In this document: positions 18,611-26,959 of the stretch, piece by piece
Layout of the letters: the number at the start of each line of letters is the position of its first letter
Position numbering within the stretch: position 1 is the first letter of the stretch
DNA from: Agrobacterium sp. RAC06
Lineage (GTDB): Bacteria > Pseudomonadota > Alphaproteobacteria > Rhizobiales > Rhizobiaceae
Length of the DNA stretch: 64,000 bases
Assembly (NCBI RefSeq): GCF_001713475.1
Contig: NZ_CP016500.1
Location: 248,001-312,000, forward strand
Direction: 5' to 3'
Made by a program: the position numbers and the translations under genes
The notes under the pieces: generated by a model
What the model saw: the letters and a program-made list of their open reading frames with translations, nothing else
Database searches by the model: none
Told to the model about the DNA's origin: nothing

Positions 18611-19484
18611 TTAAGAACTCATGTGGCGAGCGATACCCAATGCCTTGTGCGGGTGAAGGGTATTGTAGTGTTCGAAGCATGAGGTCAGTTGCGCGATAAC
18701 GGTTTCGGCGTCAGGTCGAGGGTTCACTGAGACGTGGTCGCGCTTGAACGTTTTGACGAAAGCCTCTGCCATCCCGTTGGATTGGGGGCTGAGAATGGGC
18801 GCGGAGTACAGCTCCAAGCCGATATCGATAAGTAGTGACCTGTGTTCTTTGCGATGAATCAGGAGCGTTGTCAGTCAGCCATTCGATTGGCTTTGGAAGG
18901 GTGTTGATGAGACCGAAGCGGTTTTCCACAGCCGTAATGACCAGGTCCTGGATGTCCTCACTTTTGATACCCTCTATTGTCGCGACATGGGCAATGGCTT
19001 CGCGATCACAGCAATCGAGCGCGAACGCAACGCGGACCTTCTCCTTGTTGTCGCAGCCGATCTCGAAGCCGTCTGAACACCAGCGCAGATTGGATTGCTC
19101 GACGGCAACGCGGCCATCGTGTCGACGGGTGTCGAGAGCACCGGTGTGGCGCTGAAGAAGCATGCCGTGAACCTTCATCACCCGGTAGACGCGTTTGGCA
19201 TTTGGCCACGGTCGGCTTTCGCTGCGGGCTTTCCGATAAAGGATGGCGTGGACCCTGCGATATCCGTAGGTGGGCATATCGTCGATGATGGTCTTGATCT
19301 CATACACCAGCTCCCGATCAGCAAGCGGCGGACGCCCTCTGGCTTTGGAGGGACGTTGCTTCACAGATTCCGTGATGTTGGATCGGGCGACATCCAAGGT
19401 CTCACACATCTTCGTCATCGCGAACCGTCCTTCGGCAACAAGAGCGAGCGCAACAGGTGTTTTTTGACCCTGATGCGATTTCAA
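18611..19484 (-). pseudogene. IS2-like transposase OrfB, frameshifted
   Basis: The first part (starting MKSHQGQKTPVALAL) contains the HTH_21 region MPTYGYRRVHAILYRKAR, the first D in LRWCSDGFEIGCD and the second D in EWLTDNAPD. Just after that the frame is lost near 18840. The rest, GLELYSAPILSPQSNGMAEAFVKTFKRDH with the catalytic E, is found in another frame (to 18611). The two halves together give a normal-length rve protein. As it stands the gene is broken. Confidence 0.82.
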
Positions 19485-19806
19485 GCGCTTCCTTGAGCGT
19501 TTCGCCTTCCATCGTCTTCTTGCCGAGGAGGCGCTGCAGCTCTTTCACCTGGTTCTGAAGCGCTCTGTATTCGGATGCATGAACGGCCTCTTCCTGCGAT
19601 GCTGTATCCGTCAGAGCACCCTGCGCTGCAAGTTTGCGCCAAGCAAACAACTGGTTCGGCTGAATGCCATCCCGTCGCGCCACGATGCTCACCGTGACAT
19701 CAGGCTCGTAGGTCTCGTGGACTATCGGCAGCCTCTCCGCTGTCGGCCAGCGACGGCGACGCTCACGGCCGGACAGCACTTCTATTTTGGGGATGTGACT
19801 GGTCAT
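19402..19806 (-). CDS. IS2-like transposase OrfA
   Basis: 134 residues: a helix-turn-helix (WPTAERLPIVHETYEPDVT, VARRDGIQPNQLFAWRKL) followed by a zipper-like helix (EYRALQNQVKELQRLLGKK). This is the usual IS2-group OrfA. It overlaps orfB by 83 bases in a different frame, as expected for frameshift expression. It lies within an element whose orfB is broken. Confidence 0.8.
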   Translation of the reverse strand: MTSHIPKIEVLSGRERRRRWPTAERLPIVHETYEPDVTVSIVARRDGIQPNQLFAWRKLAAQGALTDTASQEEAVHASEYRALQNQVKELQRLLGKKTMEGETLKEALEIASGSKNTCCARSCCRRTVRDDEDV

Positions 19807-19911
19807 AATGTGTACATACTCCTAACAATTTACAAGTGGGAGATCGTGTCCGGGATTTAGCATTCAGTTTTATGGCCATCATACACTTGGGCGGGATTCA
19901 TTGATCGACGC

Positions 19912-19920
19912 GGGGGGGGG
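19912..19920 (+). repeat. Run of nine G
   Basis: A homopolymer of nine G just before the interrupted frame at 19944. If one G were removed or two added, a TTG at 19901 would be in frame with that downstream frame. It could be a slippage site or simple decay. Confidence 0.6.
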
Positions 19921-20100
19921 CTATCTCCGCCTTAACGCAATCCTTGCTAGCGGCCAGAGAGTTACGAGACCTTCAGGCGCAGATTGACATGGCATTCTGG
20001 GCTCAGGCTATGTTTTGGACAACGCTCGTAAGCCTCTTTCTGACGGTCATCCTAGCCCGCGCGGCATTCGCGTCTTTCAATCAATCTCGAGAAGCCACTA

Positions 20101-21153
20101 GAGCACGTCCATTGAAAGCGGAAGCGCGTTGTGGATTCCCTTGGCTACCGAATTTCTGATTCCTTCCCTCCCACTGGTGATTTGGTCGGAGGCAATATGA
20201 TCCGAGCTTTCAGTGATGATCTGCTTAGCCGCGTTCTGGCTGCGTCACGGGGTGGCATGTCGGCACGCTCAGCAGCGGCCCGATTTGGAGTCGGCATTTC
20301 AACGGCCATCGCGTGGATCGCCAGCGCACGGGCGGGTCGGTTGACGCCTGCAAAGCAGGGCCGACGCGGCGGCTCGCGCCTGGATGCTGATGAGGACTTC
20401 ATCATCGGCATGATCGGAGAAGAAAAGGACATCACGCTTATCAATATGGTTCTGCGATTGCATGAGGACAGAGCCGTATCGATCGGCCGCAGTGCGCTTG
20501 ACGTCTGGCTGCGAAAGCGCGGCTGGACTTTCAAAAAGAGACCTCAAATGCAATGGAGCAGGACCGTCCTGACCTGCTGAAGCGTCGCCGGGATTAGTTC
20601 GACTGCCAGCTCGATCTCGATCCAGCGCGCCTCGTCTTCATCCATGAAACCAGCCTGGGCACAAAAATGTCTCGGCTTCGCGGACGAGCCCCTTGCGGAG
20701 ATCGATGCCGTTCATCGGTCCCGCACGTGCAATGGAAAACAACGACATTTACCGGCGCGCTCAGGCTATCCGGCATGACCGCTACCATGGTCCTCGACGG
20801 TGCGATGAATGGCGTCGCGTTCCAGGCCTATGTCGAACAGGTTCTCATTCCAACCTTGGTGCCGGACGACATCGTCATCATGGACAACCTGCAGGCACAT
20901 AAGGCGGAGGGCGTGCGTCTCGCAATCAAAGGCGAGGGGTGCCGTTTGCTCTACCTTCCTCCCGACATTCCAGACTTCAATCCTATCGAGAAGGCCTTCG
21001 CGAAGCTCAAGGCGGTCTTGCGCGCCAAAGCTGAGCGAACGGTCGAGGGCTTATGGAATACCGTCGGCCAGATCGTCACGCTGTTCGAACCACAAGAATG
21101 CGCCAACTACTTCAAATCCAGCGGATATGACCCCGAGTAGAGCGGACGCGCTC
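20101..21153 (+). mobile_element. IS630-family insertion sequence
   Basis: A 1053-bp element flanked by TA on both sides (20099-20100 and 21154-21155), the IS630/Tc1-mariner target. The ends match as inverted repeats, counting the TA: TAGAGCACGTCCATT against TAGAGCGCGTCCGCT (13 of 15, from the right complement). It lies inside another reading frame, which can be rejoined exactly. Confidence 0.9.
20197..21140 (+). pseudogene. IS630-family transposase, inactive
   Basis: The first frame (start 20197, GGAGG at 20188-20192) has the N-terminal helix-turn-helix (MSARSAAARFGVGISTAIAW). It ends at 20580 after a switch of frame near 20550. The next frame has a TAG where relatives have Trp (near 20617), then VFIHETSLGTK where the family has IDE; the first catalytic Asp is therefore His here. 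The other acids remain (IVIMDNLQAHK; DFNPIEKAFAKLK). Some relatives use a programmed frameshift, but the stop and the Asp-to-His change show this copy is dead. Confidence 0.85.
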
Positions 21154-21334
21154 TAGGTTGGCGCGCGAGGTCGGCAAATACCAGATCGAGCTGTATGTAC
21201 TCGCAGAGCGCGTCGCCTGTGGGCAGCGCAATAACATACTGATGTATTGCAATAATGGTGGAGCGACCCCGGCGACGCACTTTAGCATTTGCGCAAAACA
21301 AAACTGGTCGGTCTTAATGATATCAAAAACTTAA

Positions 21335-21779
21335 TCTCATTCGACGGCGGTGACTAAAAAGCTGGACGTTGATAGCAACTGGGAACTCCGCCCAGCAGGT
21401 TTTTTGGAAGACGAACCAGTCGGTAATCAGTTCAGGAGGAACCCGAATAGAAGTCAGAGACTTCTGAACGGTGATCAGATTATCTACTGCTCTGTGTTCA
21501 AACATGAACACCTGACGCAATTCGCTTTTTATATAAATCCTCATCAACCGAAGTTCCTGAAGCCGGCGACTAACACGGTGACCTTCCGCCGCGTGGACAG
21601 TTCTATACCGAGCAAGTTTTCTCGGGTGACGCTGGATGACACTCGAGAGGCCGGTTCAGCGGACTGACGTTTTAGGCCCGCCGGGCCGGCGAACCACGCC
21701 GCGCCTAGCGCCATGCGCCAAGCAGGAGGTGCGCGAGGCGATCGGGCAAAGGTAAAGGGATCTCGATCAATCGCAGGCA
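21335..21779 (+). other. Region without a recognisable gene
   Basis: A 105-codon frame from GTG 21350 to 21667 is open, as is a minus-strand frame at 21323-21547. Neither has a ribosome site nor any motif I know. The stretch lies between IS630 and the lyase-like gene and may be degraded sequence. Confidence 0.4.
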
Positions 21780-22814
21780 TTGAATCGGCGAACACGTGAG
21801 GACCAGGAATGGAACTGGAGAGGTCGCCGCAGTCTCTACATCCGAAGTCAAACGGTACAGTTCGCCCCCGCCCCCCCCCCCCCCCCCAATATTGCCGTAA
21901 TCGTGGGGCGGGTGAGCATTGTGAGTTATTCGGATACTGATTCCATGGAAATATTAGCTGAACACACAGTTGCCCAGGTGGAAGCTGATCAACGACTTGG
22001 GGGTGGCCCGTTGGTCAACGTGGCGTATGTGCCAAGACCGCGCGCCGAGGAACACGCACCATCGTCGAGGGACTACTACCCAATCTTGAAGCCTTCTGGT
22101 CTCTCGACCTCTCGTACTTCCTGGTTAGGGTTAACGATAGGCGTCCACACAGGCGCAGTATCCTTCCAGGACATGCCATATTCTCTCCAGCAATCGATAG
22201 ACAAAACGAAGTTACGTTTTGAGCTGCGTGATACGGTCATGGACCGCCGTCCAAACGACCCGGAATATAAGCGCAGAGCAGAAGTTTTCTGGTCCACATT
22301 GGTGGGTAACGCCTCGTTGCGTTATGGAACCGAGTACTGGACCGCGATGCAGTTCAAGTTTGCAACCCCGACGGACCCCGTCGGCCTCGGCAGCAGGAAC
22401 ATCGTAATTGATCAGATTCCTGATCAGGATCTCCCCGGCTCCCCAATCCTGAGCACACGTTTCGTAGGAGGCAACCTGCGAATTGTTACGCGAGCGGCGA
22501 GTGACAAAAATTTCGGTACGGTGCGCTATGACCAGCCAATATTGACAGACGTCGTCCATGATCTGGTGCGACGCGTTGTGCTTGGCGAATCCGGAAAAAT
22601 TGACGTATGGCTGGATGGCATCCAGATTGTCGGCCTGACCGATATTCCAATCGGTCAATCTGGGGGATCTTTGCCTTTGGTTCCAAAAATGGGGCTTTAC
22701 GCACCCTCTGGTGTGTCAGGCATCGTCAGTTGCGAGTTTGCGAATTACGCGTTTTGGGGCACAGTCAGCCTCCAATCTCGCATATCATCTCCTCCAGACT
22801 GGCCCAAGGACTGA
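21780..22814 (+). CDS. Polysaccharide lyase-like protein (heparin lyase I-like fold) with C tract
   Basis: The longest frame is 344 residues from TTG 21780; ATG 21945 after the C tract is another possible start (289 residues). From about residue 145 it looks like the polysaccharide lyase family of the heparin-lyase-I type jelly roll: KLRFELRDTV, LRYGTEYWTAMQFKFATP, IVIDQIPDQDLPG, FVGGNLRIVTRA, then VHDLVRRVVLGESGKIDVWLDG and PKMGLYAPSG. Such enzymes cut acidic polysaccharides by beta-elimination, and this locus makes a uronic-acid polymer. No signal peptide is seen in the present frame. Assignment is by pattern, from memory of the family; catalytic residues are not proven. Confidence 0.6.
   Translation: MNRRTREDQEWNWRGRRSLYIRSQTVQFAPAPPPPPNIAVIVGRVSIVSYSDTDSMEILAEHTVAQVEADQRLGGGPLVNVAYVPRPRAEEHAPSSRDYYPILKPSGLSTSRTSWLGLTIGVHTGAVSFQDMPYSLQQSIDKTKLRFELRDTVMDRRPNDPEYKRRAEVFWSTLVGNASLRYGTEYWTAMQFKFATPTDPVGLGSRNIVIDQIPDQDLPGSPILSTRFVGGNLRIVTRAASDKNFGTVRYDQPILTDVVHDLVRRVVLGESGKIDVWLDGIQIVGLTDIPIGQSGGSLPLVPKMGLYAPSGVSGIVSCEFANYAFWGTVSLQSRISSPPDWPKD
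21871..21887 (+). repeat. Run of 17 C within the 5' part of the lyase-like gene
   Basis: Seventeen consecutive C, preceded by CGCCCCCG. In the long frame this codes a Pro tract between residues about 30 and 36. A change of one base would put everything upstream out of frame with the lyase domain. It is the longest homopolymer in the window. Confidence 0.85.
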
Positions 22815-22890
22815 GATCCTTCACCCGTTTACGATCGCCAATTTGTGCGTGTGAGTTCATGCTGAAGCGCGACTTGCGGGCAGAGCGAAG

Positions 22891-23262
22891 CTATACGGCA
22901 TGCCTCAGCTGTGCGAGCAGTTTCTTGCGGAAGACTTCTGCCGGTGTCCTGTATCCCAGGCATTTACGCGGAATCTCATTGTGCTGATTGCAGATCGCGA
23001 TCAGTTCCGCGTCGGTTACGGATAAGGGCTCGACCTCTCTCGAAAGCCATTTTCGCGCTCGCCTGTTGGTGTTTTCGACCGTGCCTTTCTGCCAGGGCGA
23101 TTGAGGGTCGCAGAACCATGTCTGCGTGCCAATGCTGGCTTGCAGATAAGGCCAGTCTGTGAACTCTGTGCCGCGGTCGAACGTGATCGAGCGGCGGGCG
23201 AGGTGGGGCAGCGCCTGTAGCGCTTGCACAAGACCATCCATAACTGGCCGGGACAACAGTGA
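22891..23262 (-). pseudogene. IS30-family transposase, C-terminal fragment
   Basis: About 120 residues of an IS30 transposase: SITFDRGTEFTDW holds the second catalytic D, and WQKGTVENTNRRARKWL holds the E. The end is CLGYRTPAEVFRKKL. The N-terminal two thirds are missing. It is joined at about 23262 to a piece of an unrelated IS3-type orfA. Confidence 0.85.
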
Positions 23263-23329
23263 CCCCACGTTCCCTGACCAGTTTCACAGCTTCACGCTTA
23301 TACTCGCGGCTGAATATTCGTCTTTGCAT
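23263..23329 (-). pseudogene. IS3-family OrfA, first 22 codons only
   Basis: MQRRIFSREYKREAVKLVRE is the usual beginning of an IS3 OrfA helix-turn-helix. It then runs into the IS30 fragment in the wrong frame. It marks a recombination joint between two dead elements. Confidence 0.65.
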
Positions 23330-23383
23330 TCATGCTCTCCGGTTTCAAAAGGGACACCTTAACTGGATGCCCATGAAACCGGT

Positions 23384-23521
23384 AGCAGGCCATTCGGCTG
23401 GTCCGACCTCAAGATGGCGAACCACTACACGCAGAAGGTGGCACGAAAAGACCTCGCAAATCGAGGCGGGAGAACGGCTGGCGAACAAATTCCAGGTCGC
23501 ACCTTTAACAAATTCATATAG
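23384..23521 (+). pseudogene. C-terminal remnant of a tyrosine recombinase/integrase
   Basis: In the frame ending with TAG at 23519-23521 the sequence reads PFGWSDLKMANHYTQKVARK, which is the tail of phage-type integrases with the catalytic Tyr in HYTQK. Only about 45 codons remain. Together with the IS crowd it marks 15014-23521 as the remains of an integrated island. No tRNA is next to it. Confidence 0.6.
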
Positions 23522-23610
23522 TTAACTGGGGAATGGCGATCCGCTGTAGGTTTGAGATCGGTCACAAACTTGCCTGTGAGGATTGGTTGCTTTCGACTGG
23601 CTGGCAGGTC

Positions 23611-24501
23611 TTAACTTCGGGGCCGCGATAGCGTCCTTGCTATATCAATGATGTCATCGCGTGCTGCCGTCGGATCATCCTTGCTCCAAGCGACACCAAG
23701 CCCGATCTTCAGATCGATCCCTGTCACCTTCTTCAGCACGACGTCCCTCCCCGGCAGCTCTCCCGTCCATTCCGGCGCAAAGGCAACTCCCAGGCCTGAG
23801 GAGACGAGCGAGATCAGCGAGAAGGTGTCGTCACAGGTATAGGCGACATTGTCATTCAGCCCGTGCTCGTCGAAGGTCTCGGCGAAATAGCGCTCGGTGA
23901 AGGACAGGTTCTGTCGTTTGAAGGCGATGATCTTCTCCGCCCTCAAATCCTCGATCGTCACCTCGTGCTTCGAGGCAAGTGGGTTTCCCATCGGCACGGC
24001 CAGCAGGTACCGCTCATGGGCGATCGAGAAGAAGCGCAGCGAGCCGATATTCTCGACAGGCCGAATAAAGCCGAGGTTCAGCTTGCCGCATTCGAGCTGC
24101 CGGATGATCTCTGATGTCGAGCCGTTCGAGACATGCAGACGGATATCGGGAAACTTCCGCCCGATCCGGGCGAGGAACGCTGGCAGCACGCCTGTCGTTG
24201 CCGGATAGATCGTGCCGATCCTGATCTCCCGCATGGTTCTGCCTCCTGCCGCACGCGCCATCTCTGCTGACAGATCCAGTTCTCCCAGCATTCTGACACA
24301 GCGATCATAGAACACCTCCCCTGCCCGCGTCAGTTCCACCTTGCGGGTCGAGCGCGTCAGCAGTTGCACACCAAGCCCCTTCTCCAGCGCCTGGACCTGC
24401 GTGCTCAGCGCCGGCTGGGCAATGTTCACCCGCATGGCGGCACGACCGAAGTGCAGTTCCTCGGCAACGGCGACAAAATAGGAGAGTTGGCGGAGTTCCA
24501 T
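23611..24501 (-). CDS. LysR-family regulator of the neighbouring ABC operon
   Basis: 296 residues: a winged HTH at the N-terminus (LSYFVAVAEELHFGRAAMRVNIAQPALSTQVQALEK) and a periplasmic-binding-like effector domain beginning IRIGTIYPATTGVLP, of the BenM/CatM-like branch. It is read away from the small HTH gene and the ABC operon. A typical T-N11-A dyad lies in the shared upstream region (24528-24544). It most likely senses the substrate, or a metabolite, of the transporter-oxygenase-amidase operon at 24992-31398. Effector unknown. Confidence 0.9.
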   Translation of the reverse strand: MELRQLSYFVAVAEELHFGRAAMRVNIAQPALSTQVQALEKGLGVQLLTRSTRKVELTRAGEVFYDRCVRMLGELDLSAEMARAAGGRTMREIRIGTIYPATTGVLPAFLARIGRKFPDIRLHVSNGSTSEIIRQLECGKLNLGFIRPVENIGSLRFFSIAHERYLLAVPMGNPLASKHEVTIEDLRAEKIIAFKRQNLSFTERYFAETFDEHGLNDNVAYTCDDTFSLISLVSSGLGVAFAPEWTGELPGRDVVLKKVTGIDLKIGLGVAWSKDDPTAARDDIIDIARTLSRPRS

Positions 24502-24526
24502 TTGATCCTCTCAACTGAGATCCGGA

Positions 24527-24563
24527 ATATCTGAATTTAAGATAACTGATTTTCAGATATAAT
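24527..24563. promoter_or_regulatory. Operator/promoter between lysR and the small HTH gene
   Basis: Two nested dyads: TATCT-N7-AGATA at 24528-24544, which contains a T-N11-A LysR box, and ATATCTGAA (24527-24535) matched by TTCAGATAT (24552-24560). A perfect -10 TATAAT lies at 24558-24563 and overlaps the right half-site. A regulator bound there would block RNA polymerase. Confidence 0.6.
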
Positions 24564-24586
24564 GGAAGTGCTCCTCGCAACTTACG

Positions 24587-24838
24587 ATGGGGCAAGCAGT
24601 GAAAACACTCGGAACGAAGAGCCACGCAGCGCTTATAAGCACGCTGATATCCATCCGCGAACAGATGGGGTGGACGCAGACAGACTTGGCGAAAAGGATC
24701 GGTGAATATCAGTCCTTTGTTGCCAGACTTGAAAGTGGCCAACGTCGTCTGGATGTGATTGAGTTTCTGGAGTTGGCAACGGTAATGCAATTCGATCCAT
24801 GCCACATCCTGAGGAAGGTTCAATCAGTCAAGGAATAA
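24587..24838 (+). CDS. Small XRE-family HTH protein
   Basis: An 83-residue protein that is nearly all helix-turn-helix (ISIREQMGWTQTDLAKRIGE, FVARLESGQRRLDVIEFLELA). It probably binds DNA as a dimer. It is 23 bases after a TATAAT overlapped by a dyad, so self-control or control by the divergent LysR is likely. It could be a lone antitoxin-type repressor or a regulator of the ABC operon that starts 154 bases later. No partner toxin is next to it. Confidence 0.8.
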   Translation: MGQAVKTLGTKSHAALISTLISIREQMGWTQTDLAKRIGEYQSFVARLESGQRRLDVIEFLELATVMQFDPCHILRKVQSVKE

Positions 24839-24949
24839 CGGCTGGCCGAATGTCGCAGTCCCTCAATGGACAGCCTTTCGGGACGCTTTCAATCTGTTTT
24901 CTAGATCAATCTATCATCTCATGAATTAGACCGGCTGCAGCCATGACGG

Positions 24950-24984
24950 CACTTTCTCACTGGGAACAACCAGAAGAAAGTGAG
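24950..24984 (+). promoter_or_regulatory. Hairpin covering the ribosome site of the ABC operon
   Basis: Eight-base arms CACTTTCT (24950-24957) and AGAAAGTG (24975-24982) can pair in the mRNA. The right arm is the only purine-rich stretch before the start at 24992, so pairing would hide the ribosome site. A translational control role is inference. Confidence 0.35.
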
Positions 24985-24991
24985 AGCTACC

Positions 24992-26053
24992 ATGGATATG
25001 CGTATGCGACGGCTGATCGTCGGTCTTTTTCCGTTGCTTGGTTTTGTGGGTGGTGTGGGTGGTGCCGGCTCGGTGACTGCAGAGCAGCTGGTGCTGAACA
25101 GCTATGGCGGGCCTTATGAGGAGATTATCCGCTCTCGGATCATTGAGCCGTTTGAGGCTGAGACCGGCATTCGTGTGGTCTATGATGCGGTTGGGTCTTC
25201 GTCGCAGGACTATGCGAAGATCAAGGCGACGGGCGGGCGGCCGGGGTTTGATGTCGTCGTCATGACGGCAGCCCAGGCTCTGCAGGGATGTCAGGAAGGT
25301 CTGCTTGCGGAACTGCCGGTTGATGTGATTGGTGAGCTTTCGCACTTGTCCCCGCGCCTTAGCTCTGTTGCAGGGCCCTGTGGGGCTGTGCATGAAGTGC
25401 AGTACATGTCGCTGCTTTACCGCACCGATCATGTCGAAGGCGTGCCATCCTCCTGGAACCTCTTGCTGGATCCGGCTCTTGACGGCCGGGTGATCCTGCC
25501 GACCTTCCAGAATGTTATGGCGGTCAATCTGCTGCAGGTCATGTCGGTGATGAATGGTGGCGGACTGGTCGATGATCTTGACCCTGGTTTTGCTGCCATG
25601 GCCTCTGTGGCACGTCAGTCGATTGGCTTTGAGCAGTCCTCGGCCCTTCTTGAAAGCTATATCAGGGACGGTTCCGTCTGGGCCATGCCGTTCTGGAATG
25701 GTCGGGCGCAGCTGCTTGTCGATTCCGGTGCACCTGTTGATTACGTCCGCCCTGCGGAGGGTACGATCCCACTGATTGCGACGCTGAGCGTGCCGGTCGG
25801 TGCTGAAAACAAGGACGCGGCCTATCGCTTCATCGACTTCTTCCTTCGGAAATCCAGCCAGGAAGCCTGGGTTGAAGGCTACCGTGTCAGCAGTGCACGC
25901 AGTGATATTACTGTGCCGGAGGCGCTTCTGTCCCGCCAGATCAGCGCGGAAGAGCTTGATCAGCTTCTCCTGCCTGATCTGACTGTCATGGCGACACGCA
26001 TGCCCGAATGGTCCGAGCGCTGGGATCGTGACGTCGTGTCAGCGGCGCGGTGA
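24992..26053 (+). CDS. ABC transporter substrate-binding protein (polyamine/SBP type PotD-like)
   Basis: About 353 residues with a signal peptide (MDMRMRRLIVGLFPLLGF, cleavage near SVTA-EQL). Then comes LVLNSYGGPYEEIIRSRIIEPFEAETGI, the usual start of spermidine/putrescine-type binding proteins (SBP_bac family). I prefer ATG 24992; GTG 24980 and ATG 24998 are possible. It would bring substrate to the two permeases encoded next. The polyamine label reflects family resemblance only; the operon's oxygenase and amidase suggest an amide, nitrile or amino-acid-like ligand. Confidence 0.85.
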   Translation: MDMRMRRLIVGLFPLLGFVGGVGGAGSVTAEQLVLNSYGGPYEEIIRSRIIEPFEAETGIRVVYDAVGSSSQDYAKIKATGGRPGFDVVVMTAAQALQGCQEGLLAELPVDVIGELSHLSPRLSSVAGPCGAVHEVQYMSLLYRTDHVEGVPSSWNLLLDPALDGRVILPTFQNVMAVNLLQVMSVMNGGGLVDDLDPGFAAMASVARQSIGFEQSSALLESYIRDGSVWAMPFWNGRAQLLVDSGAPVDYVRPAEGTIPLIATLSVPVGAENKDAAYRFIDFFLRKSSQEAWVEGYRVSSARSDITVPEALLSRQISAEELDQLLLPDLTVMATRMPEWSERWDRDVVSAAR

Positions 26054-26062
26054 GGATCAGTC

Positions 26063-26959
26063 ATGAGCAGTCTCTCTCTTGTCCTGCCCGCGGCGCTGCC
26101 GCGGGCAAAGGGACCGGCGCATCTTTATCTTGCGCTTTCGCCCTCCGTCCTCATGCTCCTGATCTTCTTTGCCCTGCCGATGGGCATGATGATCGGGCTC
26201 AGCTTTACCGATCCCGTATCAGGCCTGCCGTCGCTCGCAAGCTACCAACGCTTCTTGACCGATGGTCTGTCATTGCCGGGTATCTTTCGTACGGTTGTGA
26301 TGTCGCTTTGCGTGGCGGTCTGCGTCACGGTGCTTGGTTATCCCGTCGCCTATTACCTGGCGCGGGCGCGGGGACGGACCAGGGCACTGGTCTTTGCTCT
26401 GGCGCTGGCGCCTGAGCTCGCCGGCGTCGTTCTTCGCACCTATGGCTGGCTGATCATTCTCGAGGATCGCGGCTTCATCAATGATGCGCTTTTGCATCTG
26501 GGCTTGATTGCCTCGCCCCTGCCCTTGTCGAAGAACATGTTTGCCGTGGTTGTCGGGCTGACCCATGTGGTGCTGCCTTTCGGCATATTGTCCTTGATGA
26601 CCAGTATTCAAGGCATCGATCCCAATCTGGAGCGGGCAGCCCAGGTTCTGGGAGCATCACGGATCAGCGTCATGCGCCATGTGGTCTTACCGCTTTCCTT
26701 GCCCGGTATCATCAGCTCCCTTCTCATTGCCTTCACCATGGCCGCGAGTGCCTATGCCACCCCTGCCCTGCTGGGTGGCGCGGGGTTCAAGGTGCTGGCG
26801 ACCATGATCGCCGAACAGGTGCTGTTTTATGTCAACTGGCCGTTTGCGGCCGTGATGGCCAATGCCCTCTTTCTGATGATGCTCGGGGTCTCCTTTCTCG
26901 GGATCCGCTTCGAGGCACGTCGTCGCATGAGGCTGAGTGGCCGAGGAGGCGCTGCATGA
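26063..26959 (+). CDS. ABC transporter permease (PotB type)
   Basis: 298 residues with six hydrophobic spans. The first begins near residue 20 (LYLALSPSVLMLLIFFALPMGMMIGLSF). The EAA loop that contacts the ATPase is seen in ERAAQVLGASRISVMRHVVLPLSLPGI. It starts nine bases after the binding-protein gene and overlaps the second permease by four bases, so the four subunits form one operon. Confidence 0.9.
   Translation: MSSLSLVLPAALPRAKGPAHLYLALSPSVLMLLIFFALPMGMMIGLSFTDPVSGLPSLASYQRFLTDGLSLPGIFRTVVMSLCVAVCVTVLGYPVAYYLARARGRTRALVFALALAPELAGVVLRTYGWLIILEDRGFINDALLHLGLIASPLPLSKNMFAVVVGLTHVVLPFGILSLMTSIQGIDPNLERAAQVLGASRISVMRHVVLPLSLPGIISSLLIAFTMAASAYATPALLGGAGFKVLATMIAEQVLFYVNWPFAAVMANALFLMMLGVSFLGIRFEARRRMRLSGRGGAA

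Larger units (their letters stand above)
18581..19853 (-). mobile_element. IS3-family (IS2-like group) insertion sequence, minus strand
   Basis: Likely ends are short imperfect inverted repeats: CCGGACAGGATC at 18581-18592 and the complement of CCGGACACGATC at 19842-19853 (11 of 12 match). Between them lie orfA and a damaged orfB on the minus strand. No target duplication is evident. The exact ends are estimates. Confidence 0.65.
19944..21334 (+). pseudogene. Small membrane protein gene split by the IS630 element
   Basis: Upstream part 19944-20100 reads LRDLQAQIDMAFWAQ, one membrane helix (MFWTTLVSLFLTVILARAAF) and SFNQSREAT. Removing the IS630 element and one TA copy joins it in frame to 21156-21334 (RLAREVGKYQIELYVLAERV and onward) up to TAA at 21332-21334, for 111 residues in all. 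The layout, helix then Arg/Glu linker, resembles small accessory membrane proteins common in proteobacterial prophages and islands. The true start may lie before the G run. Function unknown. Confidence 0.65.

Noticed and set aside
21544..21795. Minus-strand frame of 83 codons before the lyase-like gene
   Set aside because: No start signal or known motif, and it overlaps an equally unsupported plus-strand frame.
23384..23521. Search for a tRNA attachment site beside the integrase tail
   Set aside because: No cloverleaf or tRNA 3' end is visible within several hundred bases, so no attachment site is claimed.
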